A DNA stretch of 61,901 nucleotides. Source: a virus. The stretch covers positions 1-61,901 of the IMG/VR virus record IMGVR_UViG_3300017960_000670; one strand, written 5' to 3'. Below the pieces are notes generated by a model that was not told where the DNA came from, did no database searches, and saw only the letters and a list, made by a program, of their open reading frames with translations. This document shows, one piece after another, positions 41,995 through 52,067 of this stretch (the stretch's first letter is position 1; the number at the start of each line of letters is the position of its first letter). A program made the position numbers and the translations under genes.

Positions 41995-43892
41995 TATTCA
42001 TCATCCTCAAAGCGAAGCGACTTCTTAAGAAATAATTTCCTTGCCTGAACGTCGCTACCCATCAAACAATCTACAATTTCATGCGCCTGAACTTGATCTT
42101 CGATTTTCACTTGGCGCAAAACACGCGTGTTTGGGTTTGTTGCCGTTTCTTCAAGGTCTTCAACTCTCATTTCTCCTAAACCTTTGAAACGGCTGACTTC
42201 AATTTTTTCACCGGGATGTTCTGATTTGAACTCATCCAACGCAGCGGCATCTTTGATGTAACTACCTTTGCCCTTATATCGTACTCGGTACAAGGGCATT
42301 TCACAAACATACAGGTGTCCTGCTTCGATAAGCTTGCGCATGAATTCGTGAAACATCGTCATCAAAAGACAAGTGATGTGACCACCATCAGGATCGGCGT
42401 CCGCAAGAAGAATGATTTTATGATAACGCAAGTCATCAATCAAAACTTCCCGTTTTGTAATTGTAACGCCCAACGCAGAAACAATCGAAGCAATTTCCTT
42501 GTTTCCTAAGCATCGACCCAATGGTTTGCCGTGAATATTCAACGGCTTTCCGCGTAGCGGCAGGACAGCTTGAAATTGCCGGTCTCGCGCTTGAACCGTT
42601 GGGCCTTCGGCGCTATCTCCTTCAACCAAAAACAGTTCACACAGCTCAGGGTCTTTGCTCGTGCAATCCTTGAGCTTTCCAGTCAATGCGGACATCTCCA
42701 TGACGCTCTTTTTTCTCTGAACTTCTTTTGCTTTTCTGGCAGCGTCCCTGACCTTGACCGCATCGATGATTTTTGAAACAATCGCATCGCCGTGCTGACG
42801 GTGCTTTTTGAGCAATTTGAGAACTTTACCCTGAATCCATTCTCCCAACGGACGGCGCAAATCATCATTCCCAAGCTTCGTCTTTGTCTGACCGCCAAAT
42901 TGCGGGTCTTCAATACGCACGCTGACGATCATCGTCAAACCTTCCATCACGTCGCTTTTGTTAATACGAAGCCGCAACTTCTTGATTTGCGGGGCAGCGT
43001 AATCTTCAACCGCTTTGCAAAGCGCATCTAACGAAGCATTGTAATGAACTCCACCTTCGTGTGTCGCTATGTTGTTCGCAAAGGAGTGAATCTGCGAGTC
43101 ATATTTTTTGTCATAGACGAAAGCAATATCGAGTTCGCTTCCTTCAATATCGCCAGAATGCATTCTCACTGGGCCATGAATCAACTCTTTACTTTTTGTA
43201 AGATAATTCACGTAGCCCACGAGACCGTCGCTGGAGCAAAATTCTTCCTCTGTTCCATCAAGCGCCCAGAACAGCTTGATCCTCAAACCGGCATTCAAAA
43301 AAGCCAATTCTCTCAGCCTTCGCTGAATGATTTCTTTATCAAATTCGCACCGCTTGAAAATCGACTTATCTGGCTTGAAAATGATTTCTGTCCCTGTTTC
43401 GCGTTTTCCGCACTTACCAACTACATCAACTTCTTTCTTCGTGGGCTTCGCTTGCTCATATTCTCGCAGGTAAATTTTCCCATCACGCTTAATTGTGACG
43501 GTCATGCGTTCTGAAAGCGCATTGACTACTGCGGCACCTACACCATGAAGGCCACCCGACGTTCGGTATTTTGTGTCGGTCCCGCCAAATTTTCCACCAG
43601 CATGAAGCATTGTAAGCACAACATCGACGGTGGGAATTTTTTCAGTGGGGTGTTTTTCAACAGGAATTCCGCGTCCATCATCGTTAATCTGAACACGACC
43701 ATCATCTGCGAATTTGATCGCAATGTTCTTGCAAAATCCCGCTACCGCTTCATCGATGGAATTATCAAGGATTTCCCAGACCAAATGATGATAACCGGAC
43801 TTGCCTGTATCGCCAATATACATAGCAGGACGCTTGCGAACGCCCGCCAACCCTTTCAAAACTCGAATACTTGAAGCATCATAATCAGCCAT
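41994..43892 (-). CDS. gyrB: type II topoisomerase subunit B (gyrase-like)
   Basis: A 632-residue ATPase subunit, the length of GyrB/ParE without the long insertion found in E. coli GyrB. Visible motifs: [10 protein letters not shown] and [10 protein letters not shown] (ATP site), [25 protein letters not shown] and [12 protein letters not shown] (TOPRIM metal site). The ATG used has GGAGAG upstream and opens [15 protein letters not shown]. It is the first gene under the class A promoter at 43928. Confidence 0.95.
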   Translation of the reverse strand: MADYDASSIRVLKGLAGVRKRPAMYIGDTGKSGYHHLVWEILDNSIDEAVAGFCKNIAIKFADDGRVQINDDGRGIPVEKHPTEKIPTVDVVLTMLHAGGKFGGTDTKYRTSGGLHGVGAAVVNALSERMTVTIKRDGKIYLREYEQAKPTKKEVDVVGKCGKRETGTEIIFKPDKSIFKRCEFDKEIIQRRLRELAFLNAGLRIKLFWALDGTEEEFCSSDGLVGYVNYLTKSKELIHGPVRMHSGDIEGSELDIAFVYDKKYDSQIHSFANNIATHEGGVHYNASLDALCKAVEDYAAPQIKKLRLRINKSDVMEGLTMIVSVRIEDPQFGGQTKTKLGNDDLRRPLGEWIQGKVLKLLKKHRQHGDAIVSKIIDAVKVRDAARKAKEVQRKKSVMEMSALTGKLKDCTSKDPELCELFLVEGDSAEGPTVQARDRQFQAVLPLRGKPLNIHGKPLGRCLGNKEIASIVSALGVTITKREVLIDDLRYHKIILLADADPDGGHITCLLMTMFHEFMRKLIEAGHLYVCEMPLYRVRYKGKGSYIKDAAALDEFKSEHPGEKIEVSRFKGLGEMRVEDLEETATNPNTRVLRQVKIEDQVQAHEIVDCLMGSDVQARKLFLKKSLRFEDDE

Positions 43893-43927
43893 TTTTCTCT
43901 CCGTCAAATCAGCCTTGTTTCACAATA

Positions 43928-43957
43928 TATTATACAACCGGGGAAGGTTTTTTTGCT
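43928..43957 (-). promoter_or_regulatory. class A promoter
   Basis: AGCAAA, 17 bases, then GGTTGTATAATA on the minus strand. The -10 box is about 37 bases above the gyrB ATG, leaving a short leader. The remainder of 43893-44003 has no visible gene. Confidence 0.75.
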
Positions 43958-44003
43958 TGGAAAAGTGAAAAAAGGGTAGTTTTATTGCGGTTTGAGTAGG
44001 GTG

Positions 44004-44423
44004 TTATGACTTTGGTGGCGAGGCATCCGAAACCGACTCAGAACCACCATAAATTTGCCTTTTCCCTTCTTTGAATTCAATGAAACGCAAACGGGGATGG
44101 TTGGTTTGAGTGATTTTCAAGATGGCGAGGTTATTCTGTTTCAAAATCATGCAATCACGCTTAGCAACAACCAAAAGAAGCAATTCATCATTTTCAAGAA
44201 GTGCATGAAGAGTAACAGTCAAATCGCCAAGCGATTTCTCGACATGAAGTCTCAAATCGTCGGACAATGAAAACTTCAAGCCTGTCGGAATTACCTCAAC
44301 GTGGCCCTGCTTCAAAATTATGTCAGCAATGGCCCGAACGGTAAACGGGTTGTGTACTACAACTTGAGCAAATTCAGAAGTACGCTCATATTTGATCGTT
44401 CTCATTGGTAGTTTTTCGACCAT
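44004..44423 (-). CDS. dUTPase-fold-like protein lacking active-site motifs (tentative)
   Basis: A 139-residue beta-rich protein. VEVIPTGLKFSLSDDLRLHV and ELLLLVVAKRDCMILKQNNLAILKI follow the strand order of the trimeric dUTPase barrel (IPTG then the barrel and a late G-D-x-I-AQ strand). The catalytic YxGE-type and Asp motifs are not there, so it is probably not an active dUTPase. Start: ATG with GGAGTG upstream. Confidence 0.55.
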   Translation of the reverse strand: MVEKLPMRTIKYERTSEFAQVVVHNPFTVRAIADIILKQGHVEVIPTGLKFSLSDDLRLHVEKSLGDLTVTLHALLENDELLLLVVAKRDCMILKQNNLAILKITQTNHPRLRFIEFKEGKRQIYGGSESVSDASPPKS

Positions 44424-44426
44424 TCT

Positions 44427-44933
44427 TCACTCCATAATCAACTGTTCACGAAGGTTGTGTTCCAACATCATCTTCGCACTCTTGATAAGTTGTTCCCCGT
44501 TGCCGCGTATTTCAATTACGTCTGCTGCTGTCGGACCATGATTGGAATAAGTCATCATGGGCGAAACTTTACGTTCATCCTTTTCAAAAAGAATCGCTAC
44601 AGAAATACAAACCCTATATTTTTGGTCTGTTGTTGGAAGTGGTTGCAGATCACTTTTTGCAAGAATCTCTTCGACGCGTGGATCGGTTTTGCAATCATAC
44701 TCCCGACACGTCTTTGGCCGCTGATCCCAAATCTTACACTTTCGTGTAAATGGGTTGAAATAATAACACAATCCATTTTCATGCGCGACAATGTGAATGT
44801 CTTTACGTTCTTTGATTGCTGTCTCGCATTTGTACTTCTCTACTTCGTCCGGTTCCAATTGAACCCGTAACGTATGCCGACAACAAAGAAAACGTTTATC
44901 ACACTTCTCGCAATCAACGATAACATCAGACAT
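44427..44933 (-). CDS. YkgJ-type Cys-cluster (metal/Fe-S) protein
   Basis: A 168-residue protein with CEKCDKRFLCC near the start and CKIWDQRPKTCREYDC about 60 residues on, the eight-cysteine pattern of the YkgJ family (zinc/iron-chelating cluster). Such proteins are often linked to tRNA or protein modification, but their reaction is unsettled. The long open frame upstream lies within the neighbouring gene; I use the ATG eight bases inside it. Confidence 0.8.
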   Translation of the reverse strand: MSDVIVDCEKCDKRFLCCRHTLRVQLEPDEVEKYKCETAIKERKDIHIVAHENGLCYYFNPFTRKCKIWDQRPKTCREYDCKTDPRVEEILAKSDLQPLPTTDQKYRVCISVAILFEKDERKVSPMMTYSNHGPTAADVIEIRGNGEQLIKSAKMMLEHNLREQLIME

Positions 44934-45276
44934 CGATTTCAAACGCTCCTGTTCCAGAGTGTTGTTTATCAAAAGCGTCTTTCTGAGAAGCATAATGTGC
45001 TTCAGCTTTTTTTGCTTCCTCTTCTGAAATGATTTCCGTAATACCATTTTTGATATTCTGTTCAAGTATTTCCCAAGTATCCCAAACTGGAATACCAGAA
45101 CGCGCAGCCGGTCCGCTCCCGCCAAGCATGACACATTTCACTTTGATTATTTTTTGCCCGCCTAATTCTGCTTCTTCTTCTGGGCCTTCAATTTTGTAAA
45201 CACATGTTCCAAATTTGTCTTCCAACGTTTTTGTCTTCACTCTGATATACGTACCGATGTTTAATCCTTCAATCAT
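44926..45276 (-). CDS. hypothetical protein
   Basis: A 116-residue protein with a beta-rich first half (GTYIRVKTKTLE, IIKVKCVMLGGSG) and a helical tail. Not recognised. It overlaps the DHH phosphoesterase start by four bases and the YkgJ-like gene by eight. Confidence 0.78.
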   Translation of the reverse strand: MIEGLNIGTYIRVKTKTLEDKFGTCVYKIEGPEEEAELGGQKIIKVKCVMLGGSGPAARSGIPVWDTWEILEQNIKNGITEIISEEEAKKAEAHYASQKDAFDKQHSGTGAFEIDV

Positions 45277-46154
45277 TTTTCAATACCTCCCTTTTTCTTG
45301 AATGGAAGTTCCTTGATTTGAAACCCTGATGCGCCCTTATGACCGCCACCGCCATTCTTTTTAGCAATGGCTGCGCAATCAACGTCATCCTTCTCTGAAT
45401 ACAAACTTATTATGTATTCATTGCCGTTGAAGACGAATGGAATCATCAAGTCATAGCTTGGGCCATCTTTGCTCTCGAAGAAATCACTTCCGCAATGAGC
45501 AACATTACAAGCAATTGCCTTATGACCCTCAAACTCTACTTCAAACCCATATGATTCAAGATACTCTGCGTTGACGTTCTTCTTGAAATCCTGAACGACT
45601 TTTCCCCGTTTGAGAATTACGTCCAACTCTGTTTCTGTTTCTCCAGCAACCGCTTGACCAATCGCGTCAGGCCGTTCTGTGTCCAAAAGCTTTTTCCAAA
45701 CATCTGAATTTGGAAGCGAATTTACCGAAGACATTCCTGCCTCAAACACTCTACTTTCAGGAAACTTATGCGTCCATGTGTCAAAATCAGAAGTGTACTG
45801 AACTGCCATTGGGACATCTTTACCAGAAAAGAAATATTCCCACGTTAACATTGCCGCTGATGGATTTGTATCGCCTCGCCTTCCTGAAACATAATCAAAC
45901 TCTGGGAGAAACTTGTCAATATTGACTTTGTGATGATCAATCCAAATCAAGTGTTTGGAATCGACAAGCTTTTTGAAATCTTTTAATTCGGAAGGCGTGA
46001 AGTCGACAAGAACGACTTCATCATCTGACCTTATTTGATCAAATGGAATTGGTTTTTCGTAAGATACCTCAAAACATCTTGTCTTTGAGTTGTATTTTCT
46101 AACGATAGCAGCAGAACACTTTCCATCTAAGTCACCGTGATAGAAACAAATCAT
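45273..46154 (-). CDS. DHH/DHHA1 phosphoesterase
   Basis: A 293-residue protein of the NrnA/RecJ superfamily: HGDLDG (about 6-11), VDFTP, WIDHHK (DHH 73-75) hold two metal ions, and GGGGHKGASGF (268-278) is the DHHA1 substrate-binding loop. NrnA-type members degrade nanoRNA or pAp; the phage member may recycle short oligonucleotides. A strong AAAGGAG site precedes the ATG. Confidence 0.9.
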   Translation of the reverse strand: MICFYHGDLDGKCSAAIVRKYNSKTRCFEVSYEKPIPFDQIRSDDEVVLVDFTPSELKDFKKLVDSKHLIWIDHHKVNIDKFLPEFDYVSGRRGDTNPSAAMLTWEYFFSGKDVPMAVQYTSDFDTWTHKFPESRVFEAGMSSVNSLPNSDVWKKLLDTERPDAIGQAVAGETETELDVILKRGKVVQDFKKNVNAEYLESYGFEVEFEGHKAIACNVAHCGSDFFESKDGPSYDLMIPFVFNGNEYIISLYSEKDDVDCAAIAKKNGGGGHKGASGFQIKELPFKKKGGIEK

Positions 46155-46188
46155 TTATTTGCTCCTTTGATTTTCAAGAATGTATAAT

Positions 46189-46350
46189 TCACCAAGCGTC
46201 GCAATAATCGTAGTTCTCAATCGTTTCGTGTCTGTTATAGTAACCTTTCGGTTTGCGCGTGTAGCGTCTTTCCCGATACGTTTTCATACTGCAACAGATA
46301 GGGCAGTAGTAATGAGTGAAGCGAATCCAATATTTCTTTTTCTTTGCCAT
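46189..46350 (-). CDS. small zinc-ribbon-like protein, 53 residues
   Basis: A short open frame fills the otherwise empty space between dnaE and the DHH gene. It starts MAKKKKYWIRFTHYYCPICC and ends ENYDYCDAW, with four cysteines that could form a zinc knuckle and a basic middle (RERRYTRKPKG). The ATG follows the dnaE stop by three bases; the ribosome binding site is weak (AAGCAAG). Its length is below common gene-finding cut-offs. Confidence 0.65.
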   Translation of the reverse strand: MAKKKKYWIRFTHYYCPICCSMKTYRERRYTRKPKGYYNRHETIENYDYCDAW

Positions 46351-46353
46351 AAA

Positions 46354-49300
46354 TCACTTGCTTACAACAATTATATCCTTCCCTATATCCAGATAACGCG
46401 CATCGCCATCTTCAAATTTCTTCAAAGGTGCTCCAATGATGTATCCTTTTTTAACAAGCCTCGTAAACATCATAAAAGCACTGCTCCAGACGTAAAACTT
46501 CATCGAATCAATATCGTCGCTCAGCGTAACAACGAGCATCTCATTTCCGTTCTTGGAAGTCTTCCGAATGATATTTGTAATTCGCCCAAAAATCATCGTA
46601 GACGTTCCGCGATTACTTGCTTCCCCAATAGTACTCCAACGGTTTTGTTTTATCTTGCTCTTGTATTGTAAGAGAATTGGCTTTCTTGTCAAGCAAATTC
46701 CGAGCACTTCAGATTCTTTTTCCTGCCACTGTTCATCTGTCAACGGGTCAGGATATGTCTTTTCTTTCCTCAATCTGAAATAGTTTTCTTGAACTTCGTT
46801 TCTGCTTCCGAACTCATCAAACGCTCCTGCGCCAACCAAACTCATAAACACGCGCTTGTTTACTTGTCGCTTTGGAATGCGGCTGAAAAAATCATCTACT
46901 CCTGAAAACGGCTGCATTTCTTCAATCAATGCGGCAGACTTTCCAACTTGTTTGATATGGCTTAAAGCAAACACGATGTTTCCACTATTGATACGGAATT
47001 GACTTCCGCTTTTGTTTACAGATGGCCCCTCAACGTTAAGGCCGATTTTCCGCGCATAGTTGATATACTTCACATGACCGGGTAATGCGTTTTTTCCTCC
47101 CGTAGTTGAAGCGTTATTCATCAGCGCCGTCAAAAACTCTGTTGGGAAGTAATATTTGAGCCAAAACTCGGCACCACTTACAGCAGCATATTCAAATGCG
47201 TGGGCTTTGCAAAACCCATATCCAGCAAACGCCTTGCACAACTCCCACCAATCTTCAATTTCTTGCTGGCTGACTTCTCCGTTGCGAACTCTTTTTTGTG
47301 CGCCCTGAACAAACTTTATGCGCATTTTTTCAAGAATTTCTGGGTTCTTTTCCTTCACCAAAACTTTCCTGAAACGATTTGCCTCTTCTGGCTCGAAATA
47401 AGAAAGCTGCTCCGAAACTTTCATGACTTGTTCTTGATAAACAATGATTCCGTAAGTTTCAGACAACACAGATTTCAAACAATCAAGCAATTTGTAATTC
47501 TTGATTCCATGTTTGCGCTCTGAATATTGTTTATCCATCCCCATGTCGCGTGGGCCGGGACGAATCAAAGACGTTACAGCACCAATATCAAAAATGCTTT
47601 CCATACGAACAGCGTCCGAAATTGGCTTGGTTGCCGGATTCTCAAATTGGAAAATCCCAACCAAATCCTGCTTTGAACTCGTTCGGATAGCTTTCTTATC
47701 GTTTATATCAATATCCTGTTTGCGTAACCGTTTTCCACGAGTCTTTTCGATGTAGTTTACTGTGTCTTGAATAATGTCAAGATTCTTCAACCCTAACAAA
47801 TCAAACTTGATTAATCCTACAGCTGATAATTCGTGCGTTGCCAAACCCTCAGTCCATGTTGAAACTCTTTCTCCACCTTTGTCTCGATAAACTGGAACGT
47901 AATTTTGCAATGACAAGTCGCTGATAATAACGCCACCAGCGTGTTTTCCCATATTCTTGACTTGATTCCGCAAAACCATTGCGTGTTGATAAACGTCCGG
48001 GTATTGCTCAAAGTATTGCTCCAGTTCGGGATAGTGCCGGAACAAATCTTCAAATTCCATTTGGTCAACGGACATAGCCTCAGCATCACCACTCTGATCA
48101 AGCTCAAACGTCGTCAAACCGTGAAACTTTTTTGTAACTTCCATCGCTTCCCAAACGTTCAAACCCAAGGCACGAGCGCAATCAATGATAACAGATGCAG
48201 TTTTGTATGTTTGATATGTTCCAATGGCGCAAACATGCTCTTCGCCAAATTCCTCAATCACGTGTTGCTTAACCCACTCACGAGCGTGTCGCTGAAAATC
48301 CAAATCAATATCCGGGCAATCATCTTTTCTTCCCGGATCAAGGAAGCGTTCAAACAACAATCCATATTTGATTGGATCAAGGTCTGTAACGTTCAGAGCA
48401 TAAGAAACTAAGCTACCTCCCGCAGAGCCACGCCCGTAACCTACAGACCATTCTCCAAACTTTTCTTTGGTGTCTTTGACAATTTTTTCAACGACGAGAA
48501 AATAGCCAGCAAAACCAAGTTTGGTAATAACTTCCAACTCATATTCCAAACGCTCATTGTATTTGGGAATAGAATTCAACGCAAGGCGTTTCAAGCCCTC
48601 ACGAGCATGCGCTTTTAACTCCTCGTCTGCGTTTTTATACAGCTTTGGCAACTTGAACGCCGAGTCCAGTTTGATGTTATCAATCTTTACTGCAATCCGA
48701 CGGGTGTTTTCAATCGCATCAGTCAAAATATCTTTCGTAAAAACCGCATCCTTGTATTTCTCTTCCCAAAGTTGCCACACGTCTTTTTCTTCTCGGTAAT
48801 ACAAATTGCGAACGTCAAACTGCCAAACCTCCTCTGGCTTTTCAACCTTGTCCAAAACCGTTTTGCCATCCCTGATTAACAAAAGAATATCGTGCGTGTC
48901 TGCAAACTCTGGATACAGGTAATGACTATCCAAGGTTACAATCAATGGCGCTCCGACTTGCTTTGCAAATTGAATGAGTTTACGGTTCATTTCAACCTGA
49001 TCATCCCATTCAATCATCGTCAATTCAATATAAAATTCATCAAATGCTTCCTTGTAAAGCTCATAAATTTCTTTTGCCTTTGCGAAATCATCTTTCAAAA
49101 GTGCTTGAGGAATCTCCCCAGAAAAGCAAGCAGAAGTCCCTATAATCCCCTTGCCGTTTTCAGTTATTGTTTTATGATTACACCGTGGCCTATAATAAAA
49201 GCCATTCAGTTGTGCTTCGTTATGAATCTTGATGATGTTGTAAAAGCCTTCAAGATTCCGCGCCAACATCACCAAATGAAAGTTGCTCCGGTGGAGTTTT

Positions 49301-49866
49301 CTTTCCTCTGGATCATCACCGCGATAATTGTTTATATACGCCTCAATTCCGAACAGCGGTTTAATGCCTGCTTTTCGACATTGATTATATTGTTTAATCC
49401 ACCCACCAATTGCGCCATGATTAGTTACAGCACAAATAGTCTGATCGCGGCTTTGAAGAAGCTTTACCAAATCTTCAATTTTCCCAAGACCGTCTCGAAT
49501 CGAAAATTCATCATGATGGTGAAGGTTCACAAACAGCTGCCCACGGACTCTATTGATCTTTTCCGTCAAACCCGGACTACAACTTCCATCTGCTTTGCAC
49601 CAAGAAAGCTTCTTGGTAAACTTGCAATTCAACTGAAGGATCAATTCAGCCCCGCTGAATTTACACTCTTCCATCAAAATATCATAGGCAACCGTTGAAT
49701 CTTTTGACTTGGGCCAAGTAATTTCATATTGCGTTTCATCGAACAAAAATTCGTCAATGGCGCTGGAAATATCATAGCCTTTTTCTGGACAAACTAAAAG
49801 GATTTTCTTCCCGCCTTTTAACTTGTCCTCAACACCATGCTTCTCGTATAACATTGCCAATTGCAT
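46354..49866 (-). CDS. dnaE: DNA polymerase III alpha subunit (DnaE-type)
   Basis: A 1170-residue C-family replicative polymerase. Residues 1-105 are an extra N-terminal segment not seen in bacterial DnaE. The PHP domain follows (LHHHDEFSIRDG near 115-126), then GRGSAGGSL (478-486) and PDIDLDF (518-524), the catalytic Asp pair, and a C-terminal OB-like region. The PHP histidine pattern is altered (HHHD for HLHS-type), so proofreading by PHP is uncertain. Start: ATG with GAGGG upstream; its promoter lies inside the gene above. Confidence 0.95.
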   Translation of the reverse strand: MQLAMLYEKHGVEDKLKGGKKILLVCPEKGYDISSAIDEFLFDETQYEITWPKSKDSTVAYDILMEECKFSGAELILQLNCKFTKKLSWCKADGSCSPGLTEKINRVRGQLFVNLHHHDEFSIRDGLGKIEDLVKLLQSRDQTICAVTNHGAIGGWIKQYNQCRKAGIKPLFGIEAYINNYRGDDPEERKLHRSNFHLVMLARNLEGFYNIIKIHNEAQLNGFYYRPRCNHKTITENGKGIIGTSACFSGEIPQALLKDDFAKAKEIYELYKEAFDEFYIELTMIEWDDQVEMNRKLIQFAKQVGAPLIVTLDSHYLYPEFADTHDILLLIRDGKTVLDKVEKPEEVWQFDVRNLYYREEKDVWQLWEEKYKDAVFTKDILTDAIENTRRIAVKIDNIKLDSAFKLPKLYKNADEELKAHAREGLKRLALNSIPKYNERLEYELEVITKLGFAGYFLVVEKIVKDTKEKFGEWSVGYGRGSAGGSLVSYALNVTDLDPIKYGLLFERFLDPGRKDDCPDIDLDFQRHAREWVKQHVIEEFGEEHVCAIGTYQTYKTASVIIDCARALGLNVWEAMEVTKKFHGLTTFELDQSGDAEAMSVDQMEFEDLFRHYPELEQYFEQYPDVYQHAMVLRNQVKNMGKHAGGVIISDLSLQNYVPVYRDKGGERVSTWTEGLATHELSAVGLIKFDLLGLKNLDIIQDTVNYIEKTRGKRLRKQDIDINDKKAIRTSSKQDLVGIFQFENPATKPISDAVRMESIFDIGAVTSLIRPGPRDMGMDKQYSERKHGIKNYKLLDCLKSVLSETYGIIVYQEQVMKVSEQLSYFEPEEANRFRKVLVKEKNPEILEKMRIKFVQGAQKRVRNGEVSQQEIEDWWELCKAFAGYGFCKAHAFEYAAVSGAEFWLKYYFPTEFLTALMNNASTTGGKNALPGHVKYINYARKIGLNVEGPSVNKSGSQFRINSGNIVFALSHIKQVGKSAALIEEMQPFSGVDDFFSRIPKRQVNKRVFMSLVGAGAFDEFGSRNEVQENYFRLRKEKTYPDPLTDEQWQEKESEVLGICLTRKPILLQYKSKIKQNRWSTIGEASNRGTSTMIFGRITNIIRKTSKNGNEMLVVTLSDDIDSMKFYVWSSAFMMFTRLVKKGYIIGAPLKKFEDGDARYLDIGKDIIVVSK

Positions 49867-50794
49867 TTTTTCCCTCAATTACGCAATAATCAAAATAGTG
49901 AAACAGCGCCATCCTATTATACAATTTAGGAAGGTATTGTTTATGAGAAAAAGCAACCAATTTCCCACCTGTGATTATGTTCCAAAACTGCATAAATGCC
50001 GTTATATCTTCGCTATCGTTGGCGCTGACGACCCGAAGCGTTATGCGTTTTGAATCAATTCCTGTTGCCTTCTCAAAAGGTTCTTCATTATCAATTCTCA
50101 TTGGGCTACACATAGCCGCATATCGCCAAGAAATAGACAGCCGTGGTAAAAGTGTTTCAACGTTCTGCGCTTCAACCAAACAAATCGTGTCTTTCCCTGC
50201 ATATTCAGGAAGTAAAAAATTCCCATCAAATCCATTGTCCCTGACAACAGAATATCTCCGGTTCAATGCTGGCGTTCCGGTAGCGCAACAGTGAGCAATT
50301 TTCCCGGCTGCATCTCCTTGCAACAAACGTTCATATCCGAAACCATACGGATTTCGATGTTCAAATGGTTTGAGAAACCAATAATGTTTTGGAACAGTTG
50401 TGGGATGCTTGCGCAAAACCTTGTAGAACAAAAAACCAAGAGCATCATGAGCGTCGCCGATGTTCAACGCATAAGCTTTTGCGTTTGGATAGCGATCCAA
50501 AACGTCAGGCTTTGGCTTTTTAACAAAAGCAACATACTCCAAGTTTTTTGGTGGGGTGGCCTTTTCGTAAACGTATTTTCCAGACCAATGAAAAACTTTG
50601 TAACACTCATCCGAAAGGAAAACGTACAGTGGTTCACAAGGAAAAGTACACGTCATCCGCGTTGCAAGCATTTCTGCTTCAAACCAAGGACATGGCTGTT
50701 TGTCTTCAAGGTTTTTTTGCCGCCCTTCATAAACAGGTTTTTTATCACGGAATGTAAAAGTGTGTCCGGTGCGCTCATCGTAACCACGGATCAT
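49829..50794 (-). CDS. hypothetical protein
   Basis: A 321-residue alpha/beta protein with scattered cysteines (CCATG, CPW, CTFPC) that I do not recognise. Its last 38 bases overlap the dnaE start and also contain the class A promoter for dnaE. It begins just below a strong GC-rich hairpin, with only a weak AGGT ribosome binding site. Confidence 0.82.
   Translation of the reverse strand: MIRGYDERTGHTFTFRDKKPVYEGRQKNLEDKQPCPWFEAEMLATRMTCTFPCEPLYVFLSDECYKVFHWSGKYVYEKATPPKNLEYVAFVKKPKPDVLDRYPNAKAYALNIGDAHDALGFLFYKVLRKHPTTVPKHYWFLKPFEHRNPYGFGYERLLQGDAAGKIAHCCATGTPALNRRYSVVRDNGFDGNFLLPEYAGKDTICLVEAQNVETLLPRLSISWRYAAMCSPMRIDNEEPFEKATGIDSKRITLRVVSANDSEDITAFMQFWNIITGGKLVAFSHKQYLPKLYNRMALFHYFDYCVIEGKNAIGNVIREAWC
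49915..49945 (-). promoter_or_regulatory. class A promoter inside a gene
   Basis: CATAAA, 18 bases, then ATTGTATAATA on the minus strand, within the 3' part of the hypothetical gene at 49829 and about 50 bases above the dnaE ATG. The -10 box is intact; the upstream box is the CATAAA variant also seen at 52068. Confidence 0.65.
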
Positions 50795-50807
50795 CTTAAC
50801 CTACCTA

Positions 50808-50839
50808 ATGGCGGGGGAGTTTTGACGCTCCCCCGCCAT
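50808..50839 (-). terminator. strong hairpin, possible terminator
   Basis: ATGGCGGGGGAG/CTCCCCCGCCAT forms a perfect 12 bp, GC-rich stem with an eight-base loop, twelve bases after the ParB-like stop. There is no T-run on the minus strand, so termination is unproven; it could instead be an RNA stability element. The following start is only 14 bases away. Confidence 0.45.
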
Positions 50840-50851
50840 CCCCTTCAGTTA

Positions 50852-52030
50852 CTATTCTTTAGTGGTGGCCTCTTTGAGCTTTTGGACCAACTGCTTCAAC
50901 GTTTCGCCTGCTTTGTGTCTCCCGATTTGGCCAAGACCAATCAAGATTTCCGCAATCATCTCGCCATATTCGTGCGGCTTTGCGCTGGAAGCGCCAAATT
51001 TGTTGAACAGTTTTCCAAGCGCGGAAAGCGGCTTTGCCGCCAATTGCTGAGTAGGATCAAACCCTTCAAGCGTCTTAAGCGCTTCAACAATTGCATTAAG
51101 ATACGCCACAGCTTCCGAAAGCGTTTCATCATACTCTTTCCGCGTTGTCGTCTTCGTCCACTCTTCCATTGCAGTGTTGATAAATCCCCGAATGTTTTTC
51201 ACCGTGGTCAAACAATTACCTTCGGCACGGCTTGCAGATTTTGAAATATCAAATTTCAGTTTCAATCCCTTGACTTTCAAATCCATCAATGTGATCAATC
51301 CGAAATCGACGGCTCCCTTTTTCGCCCTTGCCATCTTCGCGTACAACTCATCACGCTCAATGTCTTCCATTGGCGCACCTTCTGTTGCTTTCATTGCGCA
51401 ATGTTCTGCCTGTTCAAGTCCAAGCACCTTGCGACTGCTGTTTGCGTAAACGACAGCGTCTCTGGCTTCTTGAGTTGTCATAGAGCAAATTTCGACCGGG
51501 ATTTCCGCATCGGGTCCATAAAGGAGAGCAAGAAAAGCAAGACGATGACGGCCAGACCAGCATTCGTGATTCTTCGAACCGTCCTTCAGCTTTGCAACTT
51601 CAATGGACATCCAAACTTTTCCCGCTTCAAGAATCTGGATGCCTACTTTCTTTACTTGCTTGAGATCAACTTCTGTTGAAAGATTGACCGTGTTTGGAAT
51701 GGAAAGCTGTTCCGCCAACTCGTCGAGAATTTCATCGCCCGGTTTGTTGCTCAAGAAAACGGCAATTTTCTTGATCTTCATTTTATCACCCGAACGCTTG
51801 CTGAACAACTCGTCGACAGTCGGAATGCTTTGAACCTTGGCGTTCTTCAGGACGTTTTTGATAAGCTTTTCCCGCTTAGTTGCCTTCGGTTTGCGTTCTT
51901 TCGGGGGTTTTGAACCTTTTGGTTTCTTACGGGATTTTTCCTCCTTTTTTTCTGCTTTCTTTGCTTTCCTCGGAGCTGTCGTTGTCTGCACTACTTCTTC
52001 GGCAATCTCAGCAAATTCATCTTCTGGCAT
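50852..52030 (-). CDS. ParB-fold-like protein
   Basis: A 392-residue protein. The first 60 residues are very Lys-rich (KAKKAEKKEEKSRKKPKG). The core, CWSGRHRLAFLALLYGPD then VYANSSRKVLGLEQAEH, follows the ParB/sulfiredoxin-like order and is closely paralleled by the protein at 34487. The C-terminal part is helical. ParB-fold phage proteins can be CTPases, nucleases or kinases; which applies is not visible. Confidence 0.75.
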   Translation of the reverse strand: MPEDEFAEIAEEVVQTTTAPRKAKKAEKKEEKSRKKPKGSKPPKERKPKATKREKLIKNVLKNAKVQSIPTVDELFSKRSGDKMKIKKIAVFLSNKPGDEILDELAEQLSIPNTVNLSTEVDLKQVKKVGIQILEAGKVWMSIEVAKLKDGSKNHECWSGRHRLAFLALLYGPDAEIPVEICSMTTQEARDAVVYANSSRKVLGLEQAEHCAMKATEGAPMEDIERDELYAKMARAKKGAVDFGLITLMDLKVKGLKLKFDISKSASRAEGNCLTTVKNIRGFINTAMEEWTKTTTRKEYDETLSEAVAYLNAIVEALKTLEGFDPTQQLAAKPLSALGKLFNKFGASSAKPHEYGEMIAEILIGLGQIGRHKAGETLKQLVQKLKEATTKE

Positions 52031-52067
52031 TTTGTACCTCCTGAACGAAAGACGTTTGATAACTTTT

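Noticed and set aside
44004-44423. Active dUTPase
   Set aside because: The barrel-like strand order is there, but the catalytic Asp and Tyr-x-Gly-Glu-type motifs are missing, so only the fold is suggested.
48892-49698. Plus-strand frame of 268 codons opposite dnaE
   Set aside because: It falls wholly inside the conserved dnaE coding sequence on the other strand and has no recognisable domain.
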